Shown piece by piece: positions 1-12,180 of a stretch of DNA of 60,000 nucleotides. The translations under genes and the position numbers were made by a program. The stretch comes from Polytrichum commune (Eukaryota; Streptophyta; Polytrichopsida; Polytrichales; Polytrichaceae), in NCBI GenBank assembly GCA_950295325.1, contig OX485804.1, forward strand, positions 24,554,001 to 24,614,000, read 5' to 3'. Every line of letters begins with the position of its first letter. Position 1 is the first letter of the stretch. The notes beneath the pieces are model-generated. The model did not search any database and was not told where the DNA came from. It was given only the letters and a program-made list of their open reading frames with translations.

Positions 1-7
1 TGGCGGA

Positions 8-902
8 ATGCGAAGAATTAGCGTTCATGACCCTTGCTATAATTGAAAAATGACTAAGATAGTTAAGGAGAGCTAGCAAGAGTTGCGACACACGGAAACT
101 AGGAGTCACGAGGGTAAGACATTGAATTATGTGTAGCTTATGACTTGCGGATTCTAGAATGCTCAAGAACACCTCAATTAGAGGTGTGAGCTAGGAGATA
201 TGACAATTTGAGTGGGACGTTGTCCTAGGACAACACCCTAGTACATCAGTGGCCTAGGAGTGGCTCCCGGGACTGCCAAGTTTTGAACGGATATAACTTC
301 CTCAATACTTGCCTGAATGGGGCAAGCAAAGAGTCCATCAACATATGCGTAAAATGTAAATGACGATGAACTAGCCATTTGTGAGATTTAGAGATCATTC
401 AAGGAATTTATGTTGTTCTGAACATGTTGAGGGATTTTTGCCCCAACGGCTAAGGAAAAATGTCCATTTGGCCCCAACTCTTGGTAGGGAGACCAAATGT
501 TTCTTGACGGTGGGGGAGGGGCCCTGCCAAAAGTCCTAGAGGCTTATATGGGTGAAGCGACATGGCCAACCAAACCCATCCGAGGTTGAATGACATGGCC
601 TCCATGGGTATTGGTCCAACATGGGGGCATAGTTGCCTAATATGGTTCGGGTTGTTATAGTGTTGCTCCGGCAACATGATGATCAAGTAAAATTGGTTAC
701 CAATTACCATTGGTTACTAAGTAAACATTGAGTCTCGAATGCAAGAGTAGGAGGGTTGGTCCCCCTCCAATAAAGTAAGAGGTCTATGGTACGGGGAGCT
801 AACCATTCGCATGAAAAAATGTGAAGAATTAGCGTTCGTAATCCTTGCTAGAATTGAAAAATGACCAAAATTGTTAAGGGACGCTAGCAAGGCTTGTGAC
901 AA
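8..902. repeat. Direct repeat pair at the window edge (8-93 and 819-902)
   Basis: The stretch 8-93 (containing GAAGAATTAGCGTTC, then GAAAAATGAC and GCTAGCAAG) recurs at 819-902 in the same orientation with scattered substitutions, an offset of 811 bases. The DNA between the copies carries no convincing reading frame; two short minus-strand frames at 450-710 and 717-908 have no recognisable motif. This could be a degenerate tandem array or the ends of an old retroelement cut by the window edge. I cannot tell which. Confidence 0.55.
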
Positions 903-1086
903 TGACATATATCCATGTACTTCATCACAAGGGTATTATGCCATCACAAAGCTACTTCCAAATTCCCTGGACTTGGTCAAAAATGGAACCAGTTAAGAAA
1001 ACCCTTAAAACAAAGAGGTGAAAACCTCTACAGTTGGCCAACACAATGCACGGGGAGAACCGACTGCTAGTTACATATGAACCGGT

Positions 1087-1949
1087 TGATAGACTTGTAA
1101 AGGTTCTTCTCTTTCATAATAGAGTCCTTCCAAGCTTCACAGTATATTGGAGAATGTTAGCATTTATCATTGCCAGCCAACCCACTGCACAGAATCAAAG
1201 ATAAAGGAGCTCACCAATGGACGAGGAGAACCGACCGCTAGTCACATATGAACTGGTTGAGTTTGAGAAATAATGGGTTGAAGTTCAAGACTGCAGGAAA
1301 CTTACCGATCATTGTAGAGGAATCTATAGAATATACTTCAAATTCATAAAGAACGACTAAAAGATCACAACATATAACTAGTTTGATTTGGAAACACTAA
1401 GATTTTGATCGATTATGCCCAAAAATCTCCCTGGACACTGGACCAACATTCGTAGAACCTCCTTCTCAACAACAAGCTGCAATCTGACACCATTTGGTAC
1501 ACGTGTGTATGTTATGTGGTTCGGGTCATGGAAGTGACCAGGGGCTAAATAGGATTTCTATCACACTTTGAGTTCATGGTAGAGTGAGCTCCAGTGTCCG
1601 GGGAGATTTTTGGGCATAGTCAGTCAAAATCCTAGTGTTTCCAAGTACAGCTGGTTACATGTTGTGATCTTTTGGTTTTTCTTTATTGATTTGAGGTATA
1701 TTCCATAGATTCCCCTACAATGATCGGTAAGTTTTCTGCAGTCTTGAACTTCAGCCTGTTATTTCTCAAACTCAACCGGTTCATATGTAACTAGCGGTCA
1801 GTTCTCCCATTCATCGGTGAGCTCCTTTGTCTTTGATTCTGTGCAGTGGGTTGGCATGGCAATGATAAATGCTAACATCCTCCAGTATACTGTGAAGCTT
1901 GAAAGGATTCTTTTATGAAAGAGAAGAACCCTTCACAAGTCTATCAAAG
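1087..1949. repeat. Long inverted repeat, arms about 355 bp, spacer about 147 bp
   Basis: Left arm 1087-1442 and right arm 1590-1949 are reverse complements at roughly 85-90% by eye: GATAGACTTGT near 1090 pairs with ACAAGTCTATC near 1940, and AAAAATCTCC at 1422 pairs with GGAGATTTTT at 1601. A transcript would fold into one long hairpin. Part of the left arm (1055-1097) is also directly repeated at 1222-1263. A third, diverged copy of the inner half of the arm lies at about 52850-53060, so the arm is a dispersed repeat and not unique sequence. No protein is encoded. Terminal repeats and a target duplication were not identified, so the superfamily is unknown. Confidence 0.8.
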
Positions 1950-3575
1950 GGATATGAGGATCAACTCGATGGGGCTCACCCTCTCCTGGTCTAAGGTTTG
2001 GCAGCATGATCAACATGGCAAGGAGGACCGTGTGGCACATATAGGTGGCAGTATATCATTGGCCTTAACCATTTCATCTACACTAATTGCCCTAGTAGTC
2101 CTCATCCGTATTGAGAATAAACGCAGCTGTTTTTGAGGATATGCCGCCGTGTTTGGACTTGTGCAGTCATCACTTTCTACAAGCTGGTTTGTAGACCAAA
2201 CAATCATGGACTATGGCCTCATTTGACCTCGCAATACTGCATTTTTGCCACCCTCCCTCCGCCCCTTGAACAAGATATGGCACTTGATGAGAGGTGCGTG
2301 CATGTGGACCATTTGGGTGTCTACTAGTCTAGCAATCATATTGTTGGTGGCATTCATACTACACAACTTGAGAAATTGACTCATAAGTTGACTCAGCATT
2401 TTACACATTTTGTGTGGAAAGCTCCATGAGTGTTGAAAGCTCCCGACTGCAAAGGAATGGTTTCTTCAGCAATTTGACAAAGCAATGGGGGCACATAAAA
2501 ATGTGGCAACAATGTCACTGGATCCGCATGGCCTCCAATCAATGATGATATCCGGATGTCAGGTGGGCTTGCCCTAGGCTCACGACATACCTCCAGTTCC
2601 TCTTTTGGCTTTTGCAATCATGTTGTGAGGATGCCACTGCAGCTGGTTGCCTTTGGTTCAGAAGAGGAAAAAAAACAAAGCAAAAAACATTGAAATCTCA
2701 GAATGCCCACACATAAGCAAGGATGGTGATACCTAGAACCCAGAAACATATACTTCTTCAAGCAGTACGAGGAAAAGGAAGCCTGAACAGATCAGGTTGA
2801 AACTTGTATGCATGTCATGTAAACTATGGAAGATCTTCTAACATTAGCACACTTGCTAGCTGAATGTCCCACAGCAGATCACACGAAACACTCTTTCAAA
2901 CTCACATCAACCACATGGACAAACTCCTGTTCATAAAATCAGACTGATAAATTTCGAGAATGTCAGTGCATAATACAACTAGCAACTTAGTATAGACCTT
3001 TCAAACAACTCATAAACTGTTCATGGATTGGACATTTTTTGAGAAAAAATAGAACGCCAACCTTTATGTGCAAAAACACTAACACCAGTGTACAAGGAGA
3101 ACAAGAGGGATGTTGCAGATGAAGACCTGCTCTTTTCCAAGTTTTGCAGTCCTCGCCCATCTGAGCTTAGCACACCTCATCATGCCAACCTCAAATAGCT
3201 CTGATGTATTCAAAATCCACTCAAATTGAAGATATATCCATCTTTCAACTATGATCACTCAATCAGAAACACTCTTAAGAAAACTCATCATAATAAAGGC
3301 TCAAATCTTTGTGATCAAGCAGCAATGTTCAGCCAATTTGCCAGTGAGGTCTGCTGCTTATGTAAATGATGTGTGCATGATCACATGTGAATTTCTGGAA
3401 GAAAAAAATCTATGTGGAGCATGCGAGAGGGAAGGGGGAGGGGGAGAAGGGGGTGACCCCAAGTAAACAGTCTTTCCACTTTTTTTCGTATAATAATCTA
3501 ACAACCTAGTCTCTGTTCATAATGTACATGCCAGGCTCAGGACATGAATACATGCCTACCTAGAGGTGGTGATGA
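1950..3575. other. Downstream flank of the TRM gene; no gene recognised
   Basis: This stretch lies 3' of the stop codon of the minus-strand gene that ends at 3576, and its right part (about 3000-3575) probably includes the 3' UTR. I found no obvious AATAAA on the minus strand close to the stop. Short open frames at 1915-2136, 2393-2617 and 3251-3466 look random in composition and have no family motif. Confidence 0.4.
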
Positions 3576-4390
3576 TCAAAGCTTGTCTGTGCATTGGTCT
3601 GTAAACTCCTGCACAGCTGCATCCACCAATTCCTCAAAAATCATCTCCTCTATCTCTGTCCCAATCTCCCCAATCTCAATTGAGAAGTTTACCCACTTCT
3701 CACCTCTTTGCGTGAAGTCCTTTTGTAATATCGTGTACAGGGATTCATCATCTAAAGCACGGGCATTGATCCGTTGTAGTTCCTGCCAAACTTCCTGAAC
3801 AAGCTCAGCACCCATCGGTCTCCTGCGAAGAATTTCAGAACCCCATGGCTGGGGGTTCAAGTAAGGCTGCAATCTTCTCTCCAATATATTGTTCACGCTG
3901 TCAAATAAGAGGCGGCGATCAAGAGCCTCTTTCAAATATACTGTCCGTTCCTCCCCAGAAAGATACACATTTAACTTGCGTGCAGATTCCCTGAGCTCCA
4001 AGCACTCTTCTAGCTGGTCAAAGAAGGCTGCATCTATAAGATGGCCTGATATAGGCCATTCCCTGGACGCATTGACTTCCACTGCAGCAATACCAGAAGC
4101 CATCATGATGTGACTAACATATGCCCTCTCATCTTCTTTTGTGTTGAGAGATGATGGTACGGAGCTGGTGAAAGGGGCTGGAGATATATCATTGACGTAA
4201 GGCACCTGAATTTCAAGTGTGGGCTTGTTCAGATAGGACTCTTGATCATCAAGGTCAAGTGAGCATGCCACTGTGTAGATTAAGTCCTTCAAGGGATCCC
4301 CTGTCAATCCCGGTAAAGGCGAAACTGGTGTTATTGGGATGTCACTCTTCTGTAAGTCTTCCTGGCTCCTATCTGATGGAGTAATACCAT
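3576..4390 (-). CDS. TRM gene, terminal exon with the DUF4378 domain
   Basis: The acceptor TTTTCTGTGCAG ends at 4391. The exon encodes residues 1215-1485 and contains YVSHIMMASG, the DRRLLFDSVNNIL helix, ELVQEVWQEL and the terminal IGEIGTEIEEMIFEELVDA helix. These are the signature of the C-terminal DUF4378 region, which in TRM proteins includes the TON1-interacting motif. The stop codon is at 3576-3578. Confidence 0.88.
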
Positions 4391-7300
4391 CTGCACAGAA
4401 AACAGTGCACATTTAGTTTCATATGATAGAATCTTCATATGCAGACATTCACCAAAAATTGACAAGTAGATCCTCCAACTTCTAGTCAATGGGCTGATGG
4501 CATTCTGCAACAACTATGTCATATCATTTATACCCTTGTGAGGATAGCCCTTCATTATAGGAATTATATCTACATATCTGGATGCATGTGACAGCTACAT
4601 TGAGACATCCTAACCTTGAAGGCTCACAGAACCAGGCTTTGCGGATTTTGGACTAGGTGTGCAATCTCCCTCCTGAAAATGGACATTGTCAAGTATAGAC
4701 ACGGGACTTGGTTGCTCAGCACCTTCAGCCAGTCGGCAACTGTTGTTCTCAGCATCCACATGCAATTTCTTTACTGAAACCCCTTGAGAACAGACTTCTG
4801 ACAAATCCTCAGTGCTAAGTCCAGAATCCAAACCAGACTGCAAAGTCATCACCAATCCCAAACAAAGGTCAGAACTTGTTGTAATGCCCTCGTACTTTGA
4901 CACCACACTGAAAATCAGAAATGTGCTCAAAGTAGTCAGTTTCAATACACTCTGGTAAATTGGAAAAATCAAAGCTAATGGCAATTCTTATATTGATGAA
5001 GATACAATTTGGATTTTCAGAAATGCATTCTTTTTGAAGATCTAATATCATAACTAGGATAAGGTAACAAGAGGAAAAGACACAAGAGATGGGACCTTGA
5101 AAGCACAAACCTCGTCAAATTGATGTCTGCTGTCCAGAGACACACCAGACCTGCTGCCTCTGTAGTGCAAGGGATCGCTCTGTGTTCTCTTGATGGTGCT
5201 TTCAGCTCTTGACTTGTGTCTATCCAGCAATTCATCAGAAGCTCTCTCTGCAATATGTCTCTTAGGTTTCAGTTTCCAGCTTTCCGACAGCGAGAATGGT
5301 GGTGACAGAACAACAATCGGGGCTCTCATTGGTGATGTATCTGGCATATCGTCTTGACATTCAATACGAGAACTGGCCGTTGACAAGCATTGCTCCTCTT
5401 TATGTTCCTCTATCTTGATTTCTTCTCTCAGAATATTATTACTTCCTACTTTATCTACAAAAGGAACTGTTGACGTGGCTCTTTCATCAGAAACTCGATC
5501 GGTTCTCCCAGTCGCCTTCTTGCTGCAAAGAACAACAACATCTGCTGAGCCTTTAGGTTTGCTTGAGTGCTCTGGTGATGAAGCCCTTTCAGCAGGGCTT
5601 GGAACTAATCTGGAGTCAGATCTGCTGCGGCTGAGCACCTTCAAAGGCTCTTGTTCAGTCATTTTCCTCTCTTTGGTTAACTCCCGACTGGATTTGGTCC
5701 GCCTAGTTATCTGTGTTGTACTCTTGATTTCTTCCTTGTCCTTAATAGGCTCCACTCGGGACTTCCCATCAGTCGTGCGGCTTATACTGGATCCAAATGC
5801 ACTTTTAGAAGGAGGTATTGGCTTGGCAGAGGACGTCTCTTTACTGGCTGTGGAACTCTTTGCAACAGGCGGGGAGGATGTTGACCGTGTGGGCTTGGAA
5901 GTTTCCCACGAATGAGCATCTCCTCCATCACTTGCAACCTTTGCAGTGCGTGCAGCAATACGTTCTCTTCTTTGTCGTGTTGTTGCTGTAGCTGAAGGTT
6001 CTTCCACCTTTTCATGCTTCCTGGGCTCTACTGATCTGGATCTTGGCTTATGTTTTACTGGGGCAGCAGCAGTCTTGGTCTTCAAAGAAGCTCTATATAT
6101 ATCAATTGCAACGAAGTCTATTAGAGAAAATTCAAGACTCAAAGGAAATGAGGTGTCCCATCATACCTCTCTCTAAAATTCTTAGCCTGTATGTACCCTA
6201 GTCCTCCTTGATGGCAGAAAAAAAACTTACCATCTGGCAAACATCCTGGAGTTGATATGTAAGTGGTCACAATCTGGACCAGATGCTCATAGTTTCCACA
6301 CCGAGAGTTCCACATTTCACATATGCAAAAACAGTATGGTATGACAGATTCCTCGAGAAGTGAAATCTGGATCTAAACTTAGAATGATTCATCAATCATA
6401 TCACTGAAAGACAGTCGGGTCACAAATGAAAGAATCTAGCTATCATGTGAAAATTCTTGAACAAGAGTACAGCAGTACATCCCTGCACACAAAAACCAAT
6501 GTACCACATCTCTGCATATATAAGAAAATTCATTTACCCTGTAGAAGTAGGGATGCTCTCCTCTTTCTCCACTGCAGCACGAGTGGTTGGTGCTGTCGCA
6601 AACTTCCTAGACATAGTCTTCGCAGACATACTTTCCATCTCCTTACTTTGAGGTTCCACTGGAGATGGCTTCACAATCAAGATCTTGGAGGTTGGTTTTG
6701 TATTCAGAGGCTTCATGACCACAATGGACGCCTCACCAACAAAATTCCTACCCCTCAAGGATGGTTTACCACCATCTGGCACACTTTGTTTTGAGCCCTT
6801 CAAATTTTGAGCAGAACTAAATTTAGGGATGTCTTTGTAATCCAAATCAAAAAGGTCAGTCTTCAAGGAGCCTGTTGGTTGGGTTGAAGGGAAACCCTTG
6901 GGATCTTGGAAGAGTGATTTTGCCACTGTTTGAGAATGATCTTGTCTTGAGAAACTGTGTTTTCCATCGCTGTCCATATGGCGGGGAGGATGCAGTAGAC
7001 CTTTAAGGTGCATTGCCTCAAGAATCTGCTTAAGTGTTTTTCGCTCATGTATGGAGTTCTTGAGACCCAGTTGCCGTAATCGATGGTCCATATCACCATT
7101 CAACAGTCCTTCACTAGACGATCGATGTTCAACAGAATGTTTCAGAACTTGAGGCATACTTTCTATCATATGGTGCTTGGATGAGTTAGGTTGTTGCTTA
7201 GGAGAAGCAGGAGTATGAGGTGCTCCAATTTCAGGGTCTTTCTGTAAGAAGGGGACAACACGTAGTTTGGGCGATGCTAATAGGTTTGCTTGCGGGCTTT

Positions 7301-9449
7301 GTGGAAGCCTGTAAGGCTTCCTCATCTGACTTGAAGCATCCTCCAGTCGAGGTACTTGAACCTCATCAGACTCATATACCAGATTGTAAAACTCATCCGA
7401 CTGTGGATGGGGTGATTCTTCAGGATGTATGTAGTAGAAACCCTTTTGGGGTGATTTGCATTCTCTAGCAGGAGACATACCTGCTGGCAATGGAGGAACT
7501 ACATCAAAATTTGGCAGATCATCAAGGCCCATAAGCCGAGCAACCACACTTGATGCCTTCCATCTCGACCCTTCCAAATCATTTTCCCAAGTACTCTCTC
7601 TCCGAGGCGATGCAGCTCGTGAAATATCTCTCCTTGGTGAGGTGTGATTGGAGGTTTCTAGGGCACGATTGGCATTTCGCCCCTCCCCATGGTAGCTAGG
7701 TCCACAATGAGGGATATCTTTGCAGTCTACAGATGAAGGTTGTTGAAGGTTTGGTACCCCTTCAACAGAAACAACAGATACAGCTGCTTTTGCAGTTTGT
7801 GAGAGCCTTGGGTGTTCTCTCCCATCCACAGATGTCTGTGCCTTATCTTTCTGTTTGTTCCACAAGTCCTGGGAGTCACCCATCTTCTTTAACTCCTTGG
7901 AACCATTGAGGGAGGGAGTAGAAAATTTCTCCAACGAGCCAATTTCTTCAAGTACATTATTCATAAGACCCCGCTGGTCATCTTTTCGTGTCAACTGAGG
8001 ACCCTCTTTCAGTTCAACTGTTAATCTGGGGGTTGAGCCATCTCTGCTTTCAATCCAACCTTTCGGGCTCTCGATAAATCTCTGATAACTCTTATCCCCA
8101 TCATCTGCTGCCAAGCCATCCAGTCCAAACAAATCAGCAACAGAATCTAAACACTCCTTCTCTTCCACAGCTAGTTCCGAGAATGATCCCTTAAGGTGAT
8201 CCCCGTCTTTCAAATCAAACGAAGTTCCTGTTGATCCCCCTGGAGATTCCTGGCTGTTCACCTTGGGGTCTTTCCTTAGAAAAGAAGCTTTAAACCTTCC
8301 CCTAAAATCCTTCAATTTTTTTTCTTTCTCATCTTTCCCTGAGATCTTTCCATCAACCGACAACCTGGATGCAACTACAGTTGGATCAGAGTTTCTCCTT
8401 TGGAGAAGACCACTGAAGGAATTCCGAGGCGGTTCCTTGGACATTGGCAATGTAGCCTCCTTAACAGGTACTACAGGTGTGACAGGTGCTACAGGAACCT
8501 CCTTGACAATTGCTAGAGGTGTTTCAGCAACAGGAGTCTCTTCTTTGAAATAGAAGGACAGACGTGGTTTTGGTCTTGCATCCAGTGATGTTCGAGCTGG
8601 CTGGGACTTTGGTTCCACCACAGTAGGTGGATCCTTGGAATTTGCCAGTGCCTTCGCCACCATAACTTCACTGTTGTCAATCGATGATCGTCGAGGTTCT
8701 CGATTGACCTCTGTTTGAGCAATGTAGCCTTGACCATCCAGGGTGGCTCTCCTTTGTGCAGATTCATCTTGAAACTGCAAGAACAGCCTCGCCAGTGTTC
8801 CTCATTAGCGACATCCTCCAATACTAAGGTTAAGAGCACTTCACACATCAAGAATTAAAAAGGTTCTGGAGGAAAAGTACTCAAGAGAACTCTACAACAG
8901 ACTGCATAATCTCATGCTCTTGGCTTTAAGGCACCCTAAGGAAAGAAATCCGGTCTAAGACAAAGGCATTGCTTCACAGACTCTTGAAGTAGATGCTGAA
9001 GACAGGAACATTTCAACTTAAATTGCCCACAAGGAAAAAAACCGAACTAAAGTCCTACCAAACTGAATAACAATTTTCTGACCTTAATTCGTGCAATTGA
9101 ATCTGAGACATGAGGGATAGGGTTTCAATGCATTCATCTTACCATATTATAAGCAAAAGGAATACAGCTTGGGTCACGGCCTGCTCCTTGAGCTTGTTCC
9201 CCTGCCAATGTCACATGTAAGATTAGGACACATGTAAACTGATAGATCACACCTGAGACAAGCAGCCACAATATCCAGCACAATGGTATCAAAAACTGAC
9301 TTGTGCTTAAGATTCAGAACAATTGCAGATGGAAAAGAGGACACTGTATTAGAGAAATACTCACCATTGCTACTAGTAACCTTCTTTTGGGTACTTTTAC
9401 TTCTAGAAAGAACCTTGTACCGGTCAAAAATCTGAAACAGTCCGGTCAT
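3576..9449 (-). CDS. LONGIFOLIA / TON1-recruiting-motif (TRM) family protein, six coding exons
   Basis: The spliced model is complement(join(3576..4390, 4615..4894, 5111..6092, 6538..8774, 9143..9201, 9365..9449)), 4458 nt including the stop, 1485 residues. Exon phases (1, 0, 2, 0, 1) all match across junctions. Family evidence in order: MTGLFQIFDR at the N-terminus, VVARLMGLDDLP at residues 458-469 (the VARLMGL motif), LKQILEAM at 629-636, SIVVMKP at 731-737, EQPSPVSILD at 1181-1190, then YVSHIMMASG at 1304 and RRLLFDSVNNIL at 1373 within a C-terminal DUF4378 region. Arabidopsis LNG1/LNG2 (TRM2/TRM1) act on cortical microtubules with TON1 and PP2A to promote longitudinal cell elongation; that role is inferred here from family membership. 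At 1485 residues it is longer than angiosperm LNG proteins, which are about 1000. The usual N-terminal block before the GIFQ motif is not seen, so the start may lie in an unrecognised upstream exon. Confidence 0.88.
4615..4894 (-). CDS. TRM gene, exon with the EQPSPVS motif
   Basis: It carries EQPSPVSILD followed by an acidic stretch and TPSPKSAK, which aligns with the conserved EQPSPVSVLD...SPSPVRK block of LONGIFOLIA. The donor is GTTAGG at 4614, leaving phase 1. The acceptor used here (TCAAAG at 4895) is weak. The canonical TTTTCAG at 4908 would add 13 nt and requires the alternative upstream donor at 5150. Confidence 0.78.
5111..6092 (-). CDS. TRM gene, exon encoding the basic Ser-rich middle
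   Basis: The acceptor ATATATAG ends at 6093 and the assumed donor is GAG/GTTTGT at 5110. It encodes a Ser/Lys/Arg-rich stretch typical of the microtubule-associated middle of TRM proteins, including PRSRSVEP near its start. The 3' edge is uncertain: an alternative donor at 5150 (CAG/GTCTGG), paired with the stronger TTTTCAG acceptor of the next exon, also keeps frame. Confidence 0.78.
6538..8774 (-). CDS. TRM gene, large exon (residues 49-793)
   Basis: Open over 2237 nt, it is rich in Ser, Pro, Lys and Glu and probably mostly disordered. It holds the RWKASSVVARLMGLDDLP block, the LKQILEAM block that LONGIFOLIA shares near its middle, and SIVVMKP. There is a run of alternating Pro-Val residues around positions 130-155. 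The acceptor is TTCTTGCAG ending at 8775 and the donor GTAAAT begins at 6537. Antisense frames inside it are shadows. Confidence 0.85.
9143..9201 (-). CDS. TRM gene, 59-bp exon
   Basis: This exon is too short to show as a separate frame. It is flanked by a CAG acceptor (9202-9204) and a consensus GTAAGA donor (9142-9137). It takes in phase 1 from the preceding exon and returns phase 0 to the next, reading GEQAQGAGRDPSCIPFAYNM. Without it the first exon would join the large exon out of frame and hit TGA at once, so it or an equivalent is needed. The inference rests on splice sites and phase only. Confidence 0.6.
9365..9449 (-). CDS. TRM gene, first recognisable coding exon
   Basis: It encodes MTGLFQIFDRYKVLSRSK and onward, matching the GIFQ-x-FDR block near the N-terminus of LONGIFOLIA proteins. 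The donor is GTGAGT at 9364-9359, leaving phase 1. I start at the ATG at 9449-9447 because it is the only ATG in the open frame; the frame stays open upstream to a TAA near 9515. An acceptor (TTTGTCCAG) sits at 9462, so a further upstream coding exon is possible. Confidence 0.65.
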
Positions 9450-12180
9450 AGTAGTTGTTTCCTGGACAAAGACCCGGAGGAACCTTCCATTTCCAGTTAT
9501 GCAAATAAAGCGCAATTATAAGGCGTCCCTCTTGGACAAACTCTGAGTGGCATCCTTGCAGGAAAATATACGATGTCTGCAACCCTAGAAGCTTGCACAT
9601 CTGACTGGACCTGCACGAGACAACTCAGGTATTGAGTGAATGCTTCCGCATAAGAAATTCTGAATTTGAGAAGCTACCATGCCTGATTCGTTAGCCAGAC
9701 AGATTGCACCCCCTCTGTCAGCTGCTTGAACAATTTGATCAGTACTGTACGCATCTTTTCAAATGCTAACACTCCAAACCAGACTTTATTATAACTAATT
9801 GCAGCTTTCCTGGCTACAGAATCTGCAAATATTGAGGGACATCAATGTGACCACAGTGCCACAGACAATGACAAGGTAAGCAAAAGGTCTACCTAACATG
9901 ATGACATTGTCAATGTCCTAAAGAAGGGATCACACAGGAAGTTAGCCACTGCAAAGTCGCTTAAGAAGACACTAGCATACACTTCACACAAACTCCCTTG
10001 ATAAGCAAGGATATAAAAGCTTTAAGACCTAACCTCTGGTACAGATTTCGGGTAGTAACTTGGCATGTCCTTATGTGTTTTCATTTACGGAAGCATTTGA
10101 TTGAGTCCAAAAGCTTGCAAATGGCCATATAGGAGGAGACCTCAATTTGAAAGCATCTACGCTGAGTTTGACAATACGAATTTCTCTGGAACATTCCCCA
10201 CCGTAGGTAAAATGCTATGACGAAAAATATCTTAGGACCTTAGGATGCACAGTGCACTGTTGCGGATTGGAAATAGGCAAAAGGACTATGGTGAAGTTGA
10301 CAAGACCACAAACCTAGAATGTACTAAGAGGTACCCATTCCAGGTGCTTAAATAAATGAATAACCTCAGGGGGCATGCATAGTAATACGTGCGACATCAG
10401 ATGGGATATGGCAGACAGACAAAACCTTTGTGCTGTGAAGAAACTCCTTCCGCAACCAAAATCACCCATACTTTAGATGCTGACAACAAAAATCAGTCTG
10501 AACTGACATTGACATGGTTGACCAATACCCAGTGTAACTCCACAGAGCCTAATGAAATCAGTCCGCTTCACCATGGAGGCTATTAAGTCAAGCTGAAGTT
10601 CCTCAAGGGTACTGTGAACCAAGTTCCCCTTAAGACTAGGTACTTCGCCTTGAGACACCTGGTGAGACACCTGGAAGATATAAAAGTAGACTACGAAATT
10701 TCACTCTCTAGTATTTTCATAGCATCTATCAGTGCGACAATGAATGCACAGTCTTGAGTTCCATGTTCCAACCTTGAAAGCTCCAACGCTCGTGACCTCG
10801 GAACACCATACTTCACCTTTGCCAAGGCTAATGTGGAGGATAACATAACATAACATCATTTTGTGCTAGGCACCAGTTATGTCGCTTGCTTTGCTGGTGA
10901 CAGTGAGGAATGACAACACACCACTCAGCACTTGTATGCGAATCCACCACAATCAGAAATCCAACGAGAACATTGATAAACCTCAACTGCAATACCTTAG
11001 TTCCTACGTCTCGCATGGACAGAGACAATGCTCCTTCTTCTTCTTCTTCGAATAAGCCGAATATCATTGCATCAATGCCGCTCCTCTACTGTCTTGAATC
11101 ATTGCTGTAAGATATAAACCCAGCACATTTTGAAGTCTCACTGTCTCCACAACTCTTGGACAATTTTAGCAGCAATCTCAATTTGTCATCTTCCTCTTCC
11201 TTCCTGCTGCTCCTCCTGCTGCTGACCCAAAACGCCTATGAAATGAATGCATCACAGGATCGAGCTTGCAACCTCCTAAAGAGGACCCAACTATGCTCCC
11301 AAATCTGAACACGGGGAATCTTCCAAACTCGCCCCGAAATGGGGGTCTCAATTCCGAGATTGTTTTTCTCCTCGATGAAGCCAGCGAACCCTCCACTAGG
11401 AGTCCAAGATCACAGTCTCTCTCGATAGTGGAAGACAAAAAGATCTCTCGATATATCAAGCCCGAGGAAGCGGCTCACGACATCCCGGCCCCTGCCTGGA
11501 ATGGAGCATTGCCCAGACTCCGCTCCCTTGCATCATCACTGCGCTTAGGCTCTCGTGTCCCATTCAATCATTCAATCATTCCCCAACAACACATTGGAAC
11601 TCTTGATGATGATAATGAAGATGACGATGATGATGGTACTGCTCAACCATCCGGCCTTATTTACCATCCGCCTCCAGCTACTCACATCACTAAATTCGAC
11701 CACGTCTCTAACGAGATCTCAGTCAACCATCCCCCGCTTCTTGCACAGAACAGAACAAACACTTTCAACCACAACCACCACAAAGCTTCGGTATACCAAC
11801 ACCATCCTCACCCCGCCATATCGCTTTCCCACTACACTCCCTCACAACCCAACCCAACCAAGCTCCTGTACACTAACTTAACTTGGCTTAACCCCGAGAA
11901 CCAGACCGATCCCAAAACCAAAACCAAGCGCTGCAAGGGCCCCGGATTCAATGCTTCCTACAACAACACATCGACACCAGTGGGTGGGTGGCTGGGTGGC
12001 TGGGTCGGTCGGGGTTGGCCGGCCGATCCCAGCGCAGTGCAACCGAAGGGGCTTAAAATAAAAACAAAACAAAAAACAAAAACAAAAACAAACAAATTGG
12101 CACACTGCGGCGCTTTTTCCGAATCAATACAGCGTTGACGAGTCCCTGGTGCAACAGAGTTCTGTGAAGTGTTTTGCATT
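9450..12180. other. Upstream region of the TRM gene; likely 5' UTR, intron and promoter DNA
   Basis: No protein-coding exon was recognised. If the first exon has an untranslated leader, it falls here on the minus strand. A plus-strand open frame at 11266-12138 (290 codons) is low-complexity (Asp runs, His/Asn/Pro-rich, Lys-Thr repeats) with no domain, and I treat it as a chance antisense frame. A purine-rich AAAAC-type stretch lies at 12058-12098 and a GGGTGGCT-type tandem lies at 11980-12015. Confidence 0.4.

Noticed and set aside
5415-5915. 166-codon plus-strand frame
   Set aside because: It lies antisense to a clear TRM coding exon and mirrors its codons.
11266-12138. 290-codon plus-strand open frame
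   Set aside because: Low-complexity composition (Asp, His/Asn/Pro, Lys-Thr runs), no domain, lies antisense in the upstream region of the TRM gene. A chance frame is more likely; expression data would be needed.
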